A stretch of 64,000 nt of DNA from Pseudoalteromonas lipolytica (GCF_900116435.1 NZ_FPAZ01000003.1:260428-324427), one strand, 5' to 3'. Numbered from the stretch's first letter, positions 37,252 to 47,022 are shown. A program made the numbers and translations. Notes: generated by a model not told the origin, from the sequence alone.

Positions 37252-38319
37252 ATGAAAAGTAACCATTTCGTTAGCATTGATGGCAAAAAAATAGGCCCAC
37301 AGTTTAAGCCCTATATTGTTGCAGAGCTTTCAGCCAACCATAACGGTAATATTGATAACGCTTTGAAAGCAATCGAAGAAGCTGCTAAATGTGGCGCTGA
37401 TGCGGTAAAAATACAAAGTTATACACCTGATTCTATGACCATAGATTGTGACAGCGAAGACTTTCAGATTCACGGAGGGTTATGGGACGGGTTCAAGCTT
37501 TACGATTTATATAAGTGGGCACATACACCTTATGAATGGCACCAAAAGTTATTCCAAAAAGCAAAAGAAGTAGGCATAACATTATTTTCCACCCCATTTG
37601 ATGAATCAGCCGTAGAATTACTTGAAAGCTTTGATGTGCCTGCATATAAATTAGCCTCTTTTGAAATAACAGATTTACCATTGATAAAGCGCATTGCACA
37701 AACAGGTAAACCCCTAATCATTTCTACTGGTATGGCTAGTATGGAAGAAATAGAAGAGGCAATTACAACAGCAAGAGGAAATGGTTGTAAAGAATTAATA
37801 GCTTTACACTGTATTAGCGCATACCCTACACCTGCAGAACAGGCAAATTTAGCAACTATAGCTGATATTAGTCAACGTTTTGACGTTATATCTGGACTAT
37901 CGGATCATAGCTTAGGTACCGTTGTGTCGGTCACAAGTATTGCACTTGGCGCATGTTTGATTGAAAAACATTTCACACTAGATAGAAATGATAAAGGCCC
38001 CGATGCTGAGTTTTCTTTAGAGCCAAATGAGTTTAAGCGACTAGCTAAAGAAACTAATGAGGCTTATCATGCTATTGGTGTAGCAGGTTATGAACGGAAA
38101 CCTGTTGAAGAAGCAAATATGGCCTTCCGTCGCTCAATTTATTTTGTTGCTGACATTAAGCAAGGTGAAGTAATTACCACAAAACATATAAGAAAAATAC
38201 GTCCTGGCTATGGCTTAGCCCCCAAGTACTTTCAAAAAATACTAGGTCAAACCGTTAATCAAAACATAACTCGTGGTACAGCCACCTCTTGGAAGTTAAT
38301 TACTAATGATTCAAAATAA
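37252..38319 (+). CDS. pseI: Pseudaminic acid synthase PseI (NeuB family)
   Basis: Condenses the 6-deoxy amino sugar with phosphoenolpyruvate to form the nine-carbon acid. The NeuB barrel (about 15-270) contains YIVAELSANHNGNIDNAL, ADAVKIQSYTPDSMT and STGMASMEEIEEAI. Metal- and PEP-contact segments include ALHCISAYPTP and LSDHSLG. A C-terminal SAF domain (about 285-355) contains IRKIRPGYGLAPKYF. The ATG giving MKSNHF is preferred (AAGAGTG upstream); an ATG six codons earlier overlaps the previous gene. It overlaps the PIG-L gene by 14 bases. Confidence 0.94.
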   Translation: MKSNHFVSIDGKKIGPQFKPYIVAELSANHNGNIDNALKAIEEAAKCGADAVKIQSYTPDSMTIDCDSEDFQIHGGLWDGFKLYDLYKWAHTPYEWHQKLFQKAKEVGITLFSTPFDESAVELLESFDVPAYKLASFEITDLPLIKRIAQTGKPLIISTGMASMEEIEEAITTARGNGCKELIALHCISAYPTPAEQANLATIADISQRFDVISGLSDHSLGTVVSVTSIALGACLIEKHFTLDRNDKGPDAEFSLEPNEFKRLAKETNEAYHAIGVAGYERKPVEEANMAFRRSIYFVADIKQGEVITTKHIRKIRPGYGLAPKYFQKILGQTVNQNITRGTATSWKLITNDSK

Positions 38320-38983
38320 CCAAGTCCTCATCATAGCTGCTCACCCTGATGATGAAGCTTTAGGCTGCGCAGGAACAATAGCTAAACACATTGCTGAAGG
38401 TGATATTGTTAGCATACTTTTTATGACTAATGGCGTGTCATCTAGAGGTGGCTTTGATAAAAATGACGAAATTGTACGTGCTTCGGCCATGGAAAAAGCA
38501 ATATCGACTCTGGGAGTAAAAAATTCACAGTTCTTTAACTTCCCAGATAATCAAATGGATTCAGTCCCTTTATTAGAGATAGTTAAAGCAATTGAAACTG
38601 CTATAATTCAATATAAACCCAGTATAATCTATACCCATTTCGCATACGATCTAAATATTGACCATCAGTTGACTCACCAAGCTGTAATGACAGCCTGCCG
38701 GCCAGTAAAGGGTTGTAGTGTAAAAAAAATATTATCCTTCGAAATACTGTCAAGCACTGAGTGGAAAAGTACCTGCCACCCTGACTTTAAAGCTCAATAT
38801 ATTGTAGATATAACTAAATTTTGGAATAAGAAACTACAAGCATTAGACTGTTATCAAGAAGAGTTACGAAATTTCCCACACAGTAGAAGCTTACGCTGTA
38901 TAGAAGCATTAGCCACTTTACGTGGTGCTAGTCATGGTTTTGAAAAAGCAGAAGCCTTTCAAGTTGAACGTATACTAAACTAA
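38306..38983 (+). CDS. PIG-L/LmbE-family deacetylase
   Basis: A 225-residue zinc-dependent N-deacetylase-like protein. The metal and catalytic motif AAHPDDEALGCAGT includes His13, Asp15 and Asp16. The second zinc-binding segment is in LNIDHQLTHQAVM. Family members deacetylate GlcNAc-containing sugars. Here it could free an amino group, for example for the formyltransferase two genes upstream; this role is inferred. It overlaps pseI and is followed after 24 bases by a GNAT gene. Confidence 0.87.
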   Translation: MIQNNQVLIIAAHPDDEALGCAGTIAKHIAEGDIVSILFMTNGVSSRGGFDKNDEIVRASAMEKAISTLGVKNSQFFNFPDNQMDSVPLLEIVKAIETAIIQYKPSIIYTHFAYDLNIDHQLTHQAVMTACRPVKGCSVKKILSFEILSSTEWKSTCHPDFKAQYIVDITKFWNKKLQALDCYQEELRNFPHSRSLRCIEALATLRGASHGFEKAEAFQVERILN

Positions 38984-39007
38984 CAACACTAGCTATTAGG
39001 AATACCA

Positions 39008-39532
39008 ATGAAAAACATATACTTAAGACCATTAATAGAAACAGATATTACGGAAACCTACTTAGAATACTTTAAAGACGACGATGTACTACTTTTTTTA
39101 GAAGTAACAAACTCTGAACTAACAAGAGAATCTGTTATTGCATATATAAAAAATGGAGTTGAAACAAAAGATTATTATATGTATGCAATCTGCTTAATTG
39201 AAAATGATCAACATATTGGCAACTTAAAAATAGGGCCAATAGATAGGAAACAAAAAATATCTGATCTGGTTACCGTTATATGGAACAAGAGTTATTGGGG
39301 AAAAGGACTTGCATCTGAAGCAATTAAATTAGGTAATAAATTAGCGTTTGAAAAACACAATATTAGAAAGCTCCATGGAGGAATGTATAGTGACAACATA
39401 GGAAGTATAAAAGCCTACACTAAAGCAGGATGGATTATTGAGGCTACATTACAAAATCACTATATACTTAATGGAAAGTTACAAGACAGAGTAATTGTTA
39501 GTTGCTTTAATCCTTCGTACTTTGATGCGTAA
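39008..39532 (+). CDS. GNAT-family N-acetyltransferase (RimL/PseH-like)
   Basis: A 174-residue acetyltransferase. The N-terminal IYLRPLIETDITETYLEYF and central WNKSYWGKGLASEAIKLG contain the Gly-rich acetyl-CoA loop. DNIGSIKAYTKAGW is the C-terminal substrate-side motif. It is a better catalytic candidate for the PseH acetylation step than the eroded domain fused to PseG. The gene is A+T-rich compared with the fla/fli genes. It is the last plus-strand gene of the operon and converges on maf. Confidence 0.85.
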   Translation: MKNIYLRPLIETDITETYLEYFKDDDVLLFLEVTNSELTRESVIAYIKNGVETKDYYMYAICLIENDQHIGNLKIGPIDRKQKISDLVTVIWNKSYWGKGLASEAIKLGNKLAFEKHNIRKLHGGMYSDNIGSIKAYTKAGWIIEATLQNHYILNGKLQDRVIVSCFNPSYFDA

Positions 39533-39829
39533 ATTATTTTGCTATATCTGTCAGGGCATCTATTAGCAGATAGTCACGGAATTATTTTTTTACCGCCACA
39601 GAGCCAACGAATATGTTTAAGTATTACTTAGATGCTTGGGTAAGTTATTGCGGCCATATTTACAGAAGAAAATTTTATTATGTAGAACAAACATATTTAT
39701 AAGAGATTCTCGTGAATTTCAGTTATAACTGTACACTTGAAGTAACAATATATTAAAAATCAAACCACTGCCGCTTTTAAGAATACAGTTAAGGTATTAT
39801 CACTTTATTATGCAAACCATAAGAAACAT
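39533..39829. other. Convergent A+T-rich intergenic region with a possible gene remnant
   Basis: This 297-base gap separates the convergent GNAT and maf genes. No strong terminator is obvious. A 29-codon frame at 39613-39702 (MFKYYLDAWVSYCGHIYRR and on, then stop) faintly resembles the start of a small membrane-protein gene (DUF805 style). It has no ribosome-binding sequence and no membrane segment, so it is probably a remnant or chance. Confidence 0.4.
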
Positions 39830-41836
39830 TTAAACTTTAGCAGGTTTATCATAGTACTCGGTAAACTCTATAAAAATATCATTCACATGTTCAAAAAGAG
39901 AATCTAAACATGCATTTATAAACTCAGCACGTTTATTAAGATCACTGTAATAGTAAGAGCTCGCCATGATGTATGTATGAAAATACTTTAATGTACCCTG
40001 TACAAGAATAAAGACAATCTCATCTTCACGCTGCATTTTTAAAAGCATTTTGTTTTGTGCAGAAAAAGCTGAAGCGAGTTCTTCTCTAGTCACGAAGCTA
40101 GGTGGTGTCAACTCTAATAATACTTCCAAAAAAGATTTCAATCTAGATCTAACATCAGCAACATATGCATTTACATTACTTTCAAATAACTGCTCTCTTG
40201 AGGAAGCCTCTTTAAGTAAAGCAGCTACCTTCTCTTGTTTGTTCGAAAGTTTATTATTTATTTTAACATCATCTATACGCTTGGGCTTAGTGTACTTTAT
40301 AAGTGCCCCATCTGAGGTATTAAAAACTTTAACGCGTGGTTTATTCTGCAGCAAAAGTTCAACAGCTGACTTAGAAGAGTCAAATATATTCGTTGTTAAG
40401 ATCTCATCTCTGAAATTTCCTTTTACAACCATATTTGTTTGCATATTTTCATCAACGACTTCTTTATGCTGAAAATCATTATCAAAATAGATGCTGTGCT
40501 TTGAATGATGATAATTTTGCGATACAAAACCGAAGTCTGCACCAACTAAATATAACTTTTCAAACCCCAGTTCAGTAGCTACGGCTAAACCAGTATTAGT
40601 AACAGTAGGATTAGAATACATTGGGTAAGCATACTTCATTTTTTTATCTAAACGACGAATTAAATGCCCTCCAGCATCATTTACTTTAGTAAGTAAGTGA
40701 GCTGCTTTAAAGCGTTTTAAAATACCGTCATATACCGTGTTCAGAGCTACAATATTTATTTCACTTAGCTTAATAGTGATACCTTCTGTTCTCTCGACAG
40801 CTTTAACATAATTAGATAAACCAGCAGTACGCTCCATTTCAACATGTATATCAGGTTTTATATTGTTAATTAGCAACGCCTTTAAAGCTGTACCACATGA
40901 AATAATAATAACATTGTCTTGATTACTTTTTAGGAATTCTATTGCGGAATCCAAAGAAGGACCATTAGCGACAAGAAAAACATCTGACTTTTTCAATATG
41001 TTTTTAAAAGAGTTAGCCTTTTTTAATACTGGAAATTTAGAATTCAAATTTGACAGAGTATGAGATATACCTATGATTTCATCTTCAAAAAACCCCCAAC
41101 CGCCATGCCAGCGATGTCCAAACTCTTTTATTGCCCCCATTATTTTCGAGATAGTATCACTATCATAATGCTTAAAAAAATAAATTAAACTTAGATTAAA
41201 GTGGCCTTGTTCAAATAATAATTTAGATATATCATTCACGACTTTATGTTCATCACCACCTACAGTTATGTTAAATGTCCCGCCTTGACTAATACATTTA
41301 TCAGATAAAGGTTTCAACTCTACACAATGTAATAGTGCATAAAAACAATCTAGGTTAGGCTCGAACAAAAAAATATTCAATACATTTTTTCTGTTAACTA
41401 ATTCCACTATTTGGTAGCCAAGCCCCCCGCCTAAAAAGCATACAAAATCTAACCTTTTTTCGTTAGTTGGCTTAGGAATTTTACCGCCTGTTTCTGCATT
41501 TCTGACATTATAAATTGATTTAAGCAAAGCTTCATGTTTAAAAGAAATGGATTCATCATTGGCGTGTTTGATGTCATAGCTAGAGTAAACAGGGTTATCT
41601 AAAAATACATTAACCTGCTTTTTTGCTAAATCATGAGGGCTTTCTGAATAAACAAACTGCCCGTTATTAAATAAATTTACATTACCACCATCATCAATCG
41701 CTACACCAGTGCCCGAAGGTTGATAGTTTAAGAACACCTCGTAAATTGTAGGCATCACTTGTTTTAGGAACTCTAAATTTGATAACAAGGTAGCTTGTAA
41801 TATCATGCTTTTTAACTCTAATTCTTGTTTGTTCAC
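39830..41836 (-). CDS. maf: Maf-family flagellin glycosyltransferase (motility accessory factor)
   Basis: Maf proteins (DUF115, MptE-like core) transfer nonulosonic acids onto Ser/Thr of flagellins before export. The core is visible at about 285-460: DVFLVANGPSLDSAIEFL, IISCGTALKALLINNIKPDIHVEME and KLYLVGADFGFVSQNYHHSKH. N-terminal (about 1-260, including FLGGGLGYQIVEL) and helical C-terminal domains flank it. At 668 residues it is normal for Maf. The start is a GTG with GGGAGA 5-6 bases upstream. It is A+T-rich. It is convergent with the pse operon that makes its likely donor sugar. Confidence 0.88.
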   Translation of the reverse strand: MNKQELELKSMILQATLLSNLEFLKQVMPTIYEVFLNYQPSGTGVAIDDGGNVNLFNNGQFVYSESPHDLAKKQVNVFLDNPVYSSYDIKHANDESISFKHEALLKSIYNVRNAETGGKIPKPTNEKRLDFVCFLGGGLGYQIVELVNRKNVLNIFLFEPNLDCFYALLHCVELKPLSDKCISQGGTFNITVGGDEHKVVNDISKLLFEQGHFNLSLIYFFKHYDSDTISKIMGAIKEFGHRWHGGWGFFEDEIIGISHTLSNLNSKFPVLKKANSFKNILKKSDVFLVANGPSLDSAIEFLKSNQDNVIIISCGTALKALLINNIKPDIHVEMERTAGLSNYVKAVERTEGITIKLSEINIVALNTVYDGILKRFKAAHLLTKVNDAGGHLIRRLDKKMKYAYPMYSNPTVTNTGLAVATELGFEKLYLVGADFGFVSQNYHHSKHSIYFDNDFQHKEVVDENMQTNMVVKGNFRDEILTTNIFDSSKSAVELLLQNKPRVKVFNTSDGALIKYTKPKRIDDVKINNKLSNKQEKVAALLKEASSREQLFESNVNAYVADVRSRLKSFLEVLLELTPPSFVTREELASAFSAQNKMLLKMQREDEIVFILVQGTLKYFHTYIMASSYYYSDLNKRAEFINACLDSLFEHVNDIFIEFTEYYDKPAKV

Positions 41837-41925
41837 ATCTTCTCCCTATTTTTTAAATTGACTTATGTATGATAATGCTCTGTGAAATATATAGCTTATG
41901 AAATCTTTAGAGCCCCTTCATAGAA

Positions 41926-41941
41926 AGCAAATTATACACCA
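41926..41941 (-). promoter_or_regulatory. Candidate sigma-54 promoter for maf
   Basis: On the minus strand it reads TGGTGTATAATTTGCT, with GG-N10-GC spacing and full TTGCT. The -24 box has two or three mismatches. It lies about 90 bases upstream of the maf GTG, in the divergent maf-fliS gap. Confidence 0.45.
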
Positions 41942-42057
41942 AGTTTTTATGGCTATGTGTTTATATTGCTTAACATGCATTTATCTAGAGTTGCTCACTT
42001 GCGTGTATATGGATTATAATTAAGGTAATTAAAACCAAGACTAAAAAACAATAGAAA

Positions 42058-42073
42058 TGGCATTAAACTTGCT
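42058..42073 (+). promoter_or_regulatory. Candidate sigma-54 promoter for fliS-fliT
   Basis: TGGCATTAAACTTGCT differs from the consensus TGGCAC-N5-TTGCT at one position. It sits about 65 bases upstream of the fliS ATG. Confidence 0.7.
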
Positions 42074-42137
42074 GTACTAATTGGTAAGGTTAGTAATTTA
42101 TTATGTATCATTTTCTTATTTAAGTTTAAGGTTCCTC

Positions 42138-42539
42138 ATGGCACACATTTCAGTAAAAAAATACAGTCAAGTCAGCGTTAGTAACATTAACGAAATGACA
42201 CCCTACGAACAGATTAATTTAATTTTTAGTAATATTATTGGCCGATTAGCAGCAACTAAAGGGTTCATTGAACGAAAAGAGCTAAGCAAAAAAGGGGAGA
42301 ATATCTCAAGCTGTATTTTATTGTTTGGTGCATTGCAAGATGCATTGAATTTTGATCACGGTGGAGATATTTCAGGTAACCTTTTATCGCTTTACGATTT
42401 TTGCCAACGTCGCCTGACAGAAGCAAATATCAATAATGATATTGACGCTGTTGATGATGTTATTCGTATAGTAAAAGAAATTAAAGAAGGCTGGGACTCT
42501 ATTCCTGCTGATGAGCGCACACCTAAAGCTGATCAATAA
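42138..42539 (+). CDS. fliS: Flagellin export chaperone FliS
   Basis: FliS binds the flagellin C-terminus to keep it unpolymerised before export. The protein (133 residues) is helical with the family motif MTPYEQINLIFSNIIGRLAAT near the N-terminus. DGGDISGNL-like (DHGGDISGNLLSLYDFCQRRL) and C-terminal VIRIVKEIKEGWDSIP are typical. The ATG giving MAHISVKKYSQ is chosen because AAGG lies upstream and family length fits. It overlaps fliT by one base. It runs opposite to fliD, its usual upstream neighbour. Confidence 0.92.
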   Translation: MAHISVKKYSQVSVSNINEMTPYEQINLIFSNIIGRLAATKGFIERKELSKKGENISSCILLFGALQDALNFDHGGDISGNLLSLYDFCQRRLTEANINNDIDAVDDVIRIVKEIKEGWDSIPADERTPKADQ

Positions 42540-42826
42540 TGTCTGATTATAGCGCGCTGAATGCATTACTCACCGCATTGTCAGAGCACATCGATAAAAC
42601 AGAGATTGAACTTGCCAGTCATACATTAATAGCTATAGACCAAGAGTTAAAAGGTTGGTGTGAGGGTGCAAACCCGCCTCAAGAGCAGGAACTTTTAGCT
42701 ATACAAGCCAAAATTTTAGCTGCTACAGCTAGACTTAAAAACGCCAGAGACAAAACTCAAACTGAACTTATTAATCAGCGTAAATCACATAAAGCTATTT
42801 CTAAATATAAAGCAACTAAACGCTAA
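42539..42826 (+). CDS. fliT: Small helical FliT-like protein
   Basis: This charged, helical protein of 95 residues overlaps the fliS stop by one base (TAATG), so it is surely cotranslated. Size, helical character and position match FliT, the FliD chaperone, but sequence similarity among FliT proteins is weak and I recognise it mainly by context. A C-terminal Lys-rich tail (KSHKAISKYKATKR) is notable. A 12-base-pair hairpin covers its stop codon. Confidence 0.6.
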   Translation: MSDYSALNALLTALSEHIDKTEIELASHTLIAIDQELKGWCEGANPPQEQELLAIQAKILAATARLKNARDKTQTELINQRKSHKAISKYKATKR

Positions 42827-42841
42827 TTTGCGTTTAGTTGC
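42812..42841 (+). terminator. Hairpin overlapping fliT stop codon
   Basis: Perfect 12-base arms GCAACTAAACGC and GCGTTTAGTTGC flank a 6-base loop, followed by CTTT. The U-run is weak but the stem is strong. It ends the fliST transcript. Confidence 0.6.
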
Positions 42842-43011
42842 CTTTAAAATACTTAGTTATATAAACGTGTTACTAACGCTACTGATTAGCGCTATATCAA
42901 TTACGCGAGAAAGTCGCGTCTACTAAGAGTTGATTTTGTTTGTGAATTGATTTTTATACTTCTATTCAAACAAAGAGAAATATTTACTGAAAAAGTGCTT
43001 ATGCGCTAATG

Positions 43012-43042
43012 CAAAAAAAAGCGCCAAAAAAGTTGGCGCCTA
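43012..43042 (-). terminator. Rho-independent terminator after fliD
   Basis: On the minus strand, GGCGCCAA pairs with TTGGCGC across a short loop and is followed by eight T residues. It is a classical strong terminator, about 30 bases after the fliD stop. Confidence 0.85.
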
Positions 43043-43071
43043 AATACAGATAAGAAAACAGACTAATTAAA

Positions 43072-44508
43072 TTATTTACTCTTTTTAACCACCCCAGGCA
43101 TATTATCAAGCTGCGCTTGAACATAACTACTGGTTGAGTTCATTTGTGCAACTAGTAAATCCATACTGTTATATTGCGCATATAAACGAGACTCTAAAGA
43201 CTCCATTTTTCTTGCAAAATCAAGGCGTTCATCATCTAGGCCATCTAACTGAGTTTGTTTACTGTCGATTCTGTTTTGAACAATACCATCGGAGTCAGTA
43301 TAAAAGCTCATTAGCTCATCAAAAGACTGTGCAAAGCCGCCCTCATCGCTTTCACCTAAAAAGAATTCTTGAACTAAGTCTACGTCAGCCTTTACTTGCT
43401 CGTTTAGGCGTTCAGTATCTAAGCTTAGCTTACCATAACGGTCGGCTTCGACTCCTAGCTTAGATAACGACAAACTGCTACCATCACTGAGTGTTACTTC
43501 ACTGGTTAATTGCTGACGAAGTTGTGACATTACACCACGCAGCATAGAGTCACCAGCCATTACACCCGCACCGCTTTCACCTGACTTACCTAAGTTATTA
43601 CTAAGTTCAAGTAATTCGTTATAGCTTTCTATAAAGCTATTTAAGCCCGCTTTGATATTATTATTATTTTCGGTAACTTTTAATGTGCTGTTATCGTCAT
43701 CTGTGCCATGTACTTTTTTAGCTGTGATATCTACCCCATCGATGACGCTTTTAAACTCGTTAGTGTTACTTGTCACGGTTAGTGTGCCATCAATGGTTAT
43801 TTGTGCGTTCTGGGCGGCATCTACTTCGCTTAAATTAGTAACATGATTAGCAGGATCTGCATCAGAAACATCATATGCTAAGCGAGAAAGGCCGCCTACA
43901 TCTGTATTGTTACCATCACCATCTTGCACTGTAATGCTAATTGCATTTTCTTCACCGGTCTCTTTACTTGTTAGCACTAAATGCTGCCCTGCGTCCGTAG
44001 TTACTATCGTTGCAGTAACAGAATCATTGCTATCAGACCCCGTGAATGGACCATTATTTATTTGGTCTCGTAAATCTTCTAATGTATTTGTTGCTGACAA
44101 AACAGTAGAAAAACTATTATCGCCCGAGCTTATAGTAATAACACCACTGCCAATTGGCTCATCCGCAGCAAAGGCTGGTGATGACAACTTATGTGCTTGT
44201 GCGAGCGCATCAACTTTTACGTTATAACCACCAGGCTGAGCATCTTTATCTGAGCTTAACGATACAAAATCATCACTACCAGAACTACTGCGCTTTTGAT
44301 AATTATCTACTTCGCCTAGTGCTTCCATAGAGGTTTGCAGTTTTTCAAGCGCTGACTTTAAAGCACCCGCTGCGGAGATATCTGTTGTTAGGGTTGCTTC
44401 TTTTCTATTTAAACGTGAAGTAAAAGGGGTGCGCTCAGCATTTACAAGCGCATCAACAATATCTGATACTGCTAAACCTGAACCTAAACCATTAAATGAA
44501 ATAGCCAT
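43072..44508 (-). CDS. fliD: Flagellar filament capping protein FliD (HAP2)
   Basis: FliD forms the cap that folds flagellin at the filament tip. FliD-N is seen in ISFNGLGSGLAVSDIVDALVNAERTP. The C-terminal domain contains DSMLRGVMSQLRQQLTSEV, LSLSKLGVEADRYGKLSLD and the final coiled helix (LESRLYAQYNSMDLLVAQMN). A variable Asp/Thr-rich centre lies between. At 478 residues it is normal. It follows flaG by 44 bases and ends at a strong terminator. Confidence 0.96.
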   Translation of the reverse strand: MAISFNGLGSGLAVSDIVDALVNAERTPFTSRLNRKEATLTTDISAAGALKSALEKLQTSMEALGEVDNYQKRSSSGSDDFVSLSSDKDAQPGGYNVKVDALAQAHKLSSPAFAADEPIGSGVITISSGDNSFSTVLSATNTLEDLRDQINNGPFTGSDSNDSVTATIVTTDAGQHLVLTSKETGEENAISITVQDGDGNNTDVGGLSRLAYDVSDADPANHVTNLSEVDAAQNAQITIDGTLTVTSNTNEFKSVIDGVDITAKKVHGTDDDNSTLKVTENNNNIKAGLNSFIESYNELLELSNNLGKSGESGAGVMAGDSMLRGVMSQLRQQLTSEVTLSDGSSLSLSKLGVEADRYGKLSLDTERLNEQVKADVDLVQEFFLGESDEGGFAQSFDELMSFYTDSDGIVQNRIDSKQTQLDGLDDERLDFARKMESLESRLYAQYNSMDLLVAQMNSTSSYVQAQLDNMPGVVKKSK

Positions 44509-44552
44509 AACACTTCCTCTTAATTACCTATTTAAATCAAATCAGCAAAATT

Positions 44553-44966
44553 TTAAGCTGTTTGGTCTATTAAAAAACCCGCAGTTTCAGAAAGCTTAGC
44601 AACCAAGCTCAACACTTCTTCAGATGGGTATTGCTTTATTAACTCACCACTGTTTTTATCAACCACTTTAATAACATCACGGCCTGACTCTTCGTCTACT
44701 TGAAACTGTAAACTACGATTCATTTCGCCCATAAAATCCTGCAATTGTTGCGCCATCTTCTCAAGCTGATCGCGGCCTAGTTCATCTTTCTCACCAGTTT
44801 TTTGCTCGGCTTGCACACTGCGCTCTGCTTGTTGTTGCTGTAAAGTATTTTCTGCTTTCGTTGACTCTTCAACAGCATTGGCGACTAACAGCGGACTCGC
44901 CGTTAATTTATCGTCAACCTTTTGCGGAACCACTGCGTAATCAGGGCTTTGGGTTATTGCACTCAT
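44553..44966 (-). CDS. flaG: FlaG-family flagellar protein
   Basis: FlaG influences filament length in polar flagellates; its mechanism is not settled. The conserved C-terminal half is seen in LQDFMGEMNRSLQFQVDEE and VIKVVDKNSGELIKQYPSEEVL. The Gln/Glu-rich N-terminal half is variable. AAAGGAGG precedes the ATG. At 137 residues it is normal. It lies between fliC1 and fliD, the standard order. Confidence 0.93.
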   Translation of the reverse strand: MSAITQSPDYAVVPQKVDDKLTASPLLVANAVEESTKAENTLQQQQAERSVQAEQKTGEKDELGRDQLEKMAQQLQDFMGEMNRSLQFQVDEESGRDVIKVVDKNSGELIKQYPSEEVLSLVAKLSETAGFLIDQTA

Positions 44967-45000
44967 AACGCCTCCTTTATATTGAACTAAGACTAATACA

Positions 45001-45036
45001 ATAAAAGGAGATTAGCGTAAGCCAACCTCCTTTTTA
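45001..45036 (-). terminator. Terminator after fliC1
   Basis: On the minus strand AAAAGGAG pairs with CTCCTTTT, with further pairing inside (TTGGC/GCTAA), followed by ATT. It separates fliC1 from flaG. Confidence 0.6.
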
Positions 45037-45093
45037 TTATTTAACTAATGCTGACTTAATCATTAGTCTAGCTAATCATTAACCTAAGCGCTA

Positions 45094-46593
45094 TTAACCA
45101 ATTAAGCTAAGTGCAGCTTGCGGTAACTGGTTAGCTTGCGACAAGATTGATGTACCCGCTTGTTGCAAGATTTGGTTTTTAGTCATGTGTGCAGTTTCTG
45201 TCGCAAAGTCAGTATCTTGAATACGGCTACGTGAAGCAGATACGTTTTCAGAAATGTTTGCAAGGTTACTGATTGTGTGACCAAAACGGTTTTGAACAGC
45301 ACCTAAGCTTGCTCGTTGTGAGTCTATATTTGCAATCGCGTTATCAATAATAGCCAATGCATCCTGTGAACCTCTTTGATCAGTAATATCAACGGAAGCT
45401 ACATCTTGAAGAGAACTTACAGTCTTATTTGTAGCGCCTAATGTAGCCGCACCAGTGACACTGAATACTTCAGCGGAATTAAGCTGTACAGTACCAGTAG
45501 CGACCACCGTAGCACTAGCTGCAGACAACGCTGCTGAAGTTGATGAAACTGCTCCATCATATGATACACCAGCCACACCCATTGAGGTTTGAGTACCTGT
45601 ACTGCCATTACTTTCTGCAAAATTAGAAATTTCTAAGTCTTCTCCGGTATTATTTGATATGGTTAATTTACCATTTTCAACCGAAGCAGTAACACCGTGT
45701 TCATCTGTTTTGGCATTAATGGCTTCAGCCATGGCTTGTTGATCACCTTCAACACTACCGGTACCAACATATGAAACAGCCACCTCACTACCACTATCCA
45801 AACCCGCACCATCCAAATCAAAGCTAATTGTTTCACCTAGTTCACCTGCTACACCAATAGTAATTTGTGCTTCAGCTCGAGCCTGTGCATTTACACCTGT
45901 AGAGCTGCTGTAGCTATTTATCGAGTCAGCAATTTCTGCAGCTGTTGCATTACCTGCAACGGCTACTTCTGCATCCTCACCGCGCCCTGATATAGTATAA
46001 GTGCCTGCGGCAACCCCATTCGCAGTACCGGCAACAGCTTGGCCTAAGCCAGCAGTATCACCATCTAAATTAACCTGATTAGTACCAATTTTATTAGCCG
46101 CTACACTTGATAAAGAAACATTAATAGTTTCGTTTGCATTAGCACCAACTTGGAAAGATTTAGAACCAAAGCTACCGTCAAGTAATTGTTGACCACCAAA
46201 AGATGTTGTCTCAGCAATACGAGTCAATTCTGTTTGTAGTGCAGACACTTCTTTTTGAAGTGCTTCACGATCTTCTGTTGAATTTGAGCCGTTCGCTGAT
46301 TGAAGTGCAAGCTCACGCATACGTTGAAGAATGCTTGTAGATTCGTTCATCGCACCTTCAGCAGTTTGCGCCATAGAGATACCATCATTCGCGTTACGTT
46401 GAGCCATAGATAGACCATTAACTTGCGATGTCAAGCGATTTGAAATTTGTAGACCTGCCGCATCATCTTTTGCGCTGTTAATACGCATACCTGATGCTAA
46501 ACGTTCCATCGAGGTTGCTAAGCCTTGACCTGATTTTGACAAGTTACGTTGAGCGTTTAATGAAGATACATTTGTATTTACTGTTAAAGCCAT
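45094..46593 (-). CDS. fliC1: Flagellin, copy 1
   Basis: A major filament subunit of 499 residues. The conserved N-terminal D0/D1 region ([20 protein letters not shown], then [20 protein letters not shown]) and C-terminal region ([19 protein letters not shown], ending [10 protein letters not shown]) flank a Ser/Thr/Ala-rich variable domain (about 175-400). That domain offers many acceptor residues for glycosylation. It is nearly identical at both ends to the neighbouring copy 2. A sigma-28-like promoter lies about 90 bases upstream. Confidence 0.96.
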   Translation of the reverse strand: MALTVNTNVSSLNAQRNLSKSGQGLATSMERLASGMRINSAKDDAAGLQISNRLTSQVNGLSMAQRNANDGISMAQTAEGAMNESTSILQRMRELALQSANGSNSTEDREALQKEVSALQTELTRIAETTSFGGQQLLDGSFGSKSFQVGANANETINVSLSSVAANKIGTNQVNLDGDTAGLGQAVAGTANGVAAGTYTISGRGEDAEVAVAGNATAAEIADSINSYSSSTGVNAQARAEAQITIGVAGELGETISFDLDGAGLDSGSEVAVSYVGTGSVEGDQQAMAEAINAKTDEHGVTASVENGKLTISNNTGEDLEISNFAESNGSTGTQTSMGVAGVSYDGAVSSTSAALSAASATVVATGTVQLNSAEVFSVTGAATLGATNKTVSSLQDVASVDITDQRGSQDALAIIDNAIANIDSQRASLGAVQNRFGHTISNLANISENVSASRSRIQDTDFATETAHMTKNQILQQAGTSILSQANQLPQAALSLIG

Positions 46594-46684
46594 GATAAAA
46601 CTCCTGATTACTTACGTAATATAACTGTTTTGATTTAACCAAGAACTTTCACAAATCGTATGTTCAAGCTCCGTACTGATTAAG

Positions 46685-46711
46685 TTAGCGGCAGATATAG
46701 ATTTATCTTTA
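46685..46711 (-). promoter_or_regulatory. Candidate sigma-28 (FliA) promoter for fliC1
   Basis: On the minus strand TAAAGATA, 11 bases, then GCCGCTAA. This matches the TAAAGTTT-N11-GCCGATAA consensus with exact spacing and one mismatch in the -10. An A+T-rich stretch lies just upstream (46712-46795). Confidence 0.8.
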
Positions 46712-47022
46712 GACTTTTTTTCAAAAAAATTGATATTTTTATTGAAAAATAATTTAACCCTTTAAAATTATTGAATTTTAAATTTTTATAAAAACACCAT
46801 GTAAAGAAGATACTTTGCATTTACTCCCTATATTCGTTATCTAAAAGAGCCGTTATTTAGTTTTATGCCAACGTAGTTATGCTTAATAAAACCACACGAC
46901 CTAGAGTTGCGACCACGATTCATCATAATTATTAATAGCTATTTCAAGACTACCGTTACACGTAAGCTTTGGGGGAAACCTAATTGTCGATATCCACCTA
47001 AAATAGCAAAAGTTCTGAGACT
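46712..47022. other. A+T-rich intergenic region between the two flagellin genes
   Basis: About 310 bases lie between the fliC1 promoter and the fliC2 terminator. The part nearest fliC1 is very rich in A/T tracts and could act as an UP-like element or bend. I see no reading frame, RNA gene or repeat in the remainder. Confidence 0.5.

Noticed and set aside
39613..39702. Small protein gene resembling a DUF805 start
   Set aside because: Only 29 codons, no ribosome-binding sequence and no membrane segment; kept only as a possible remnant.
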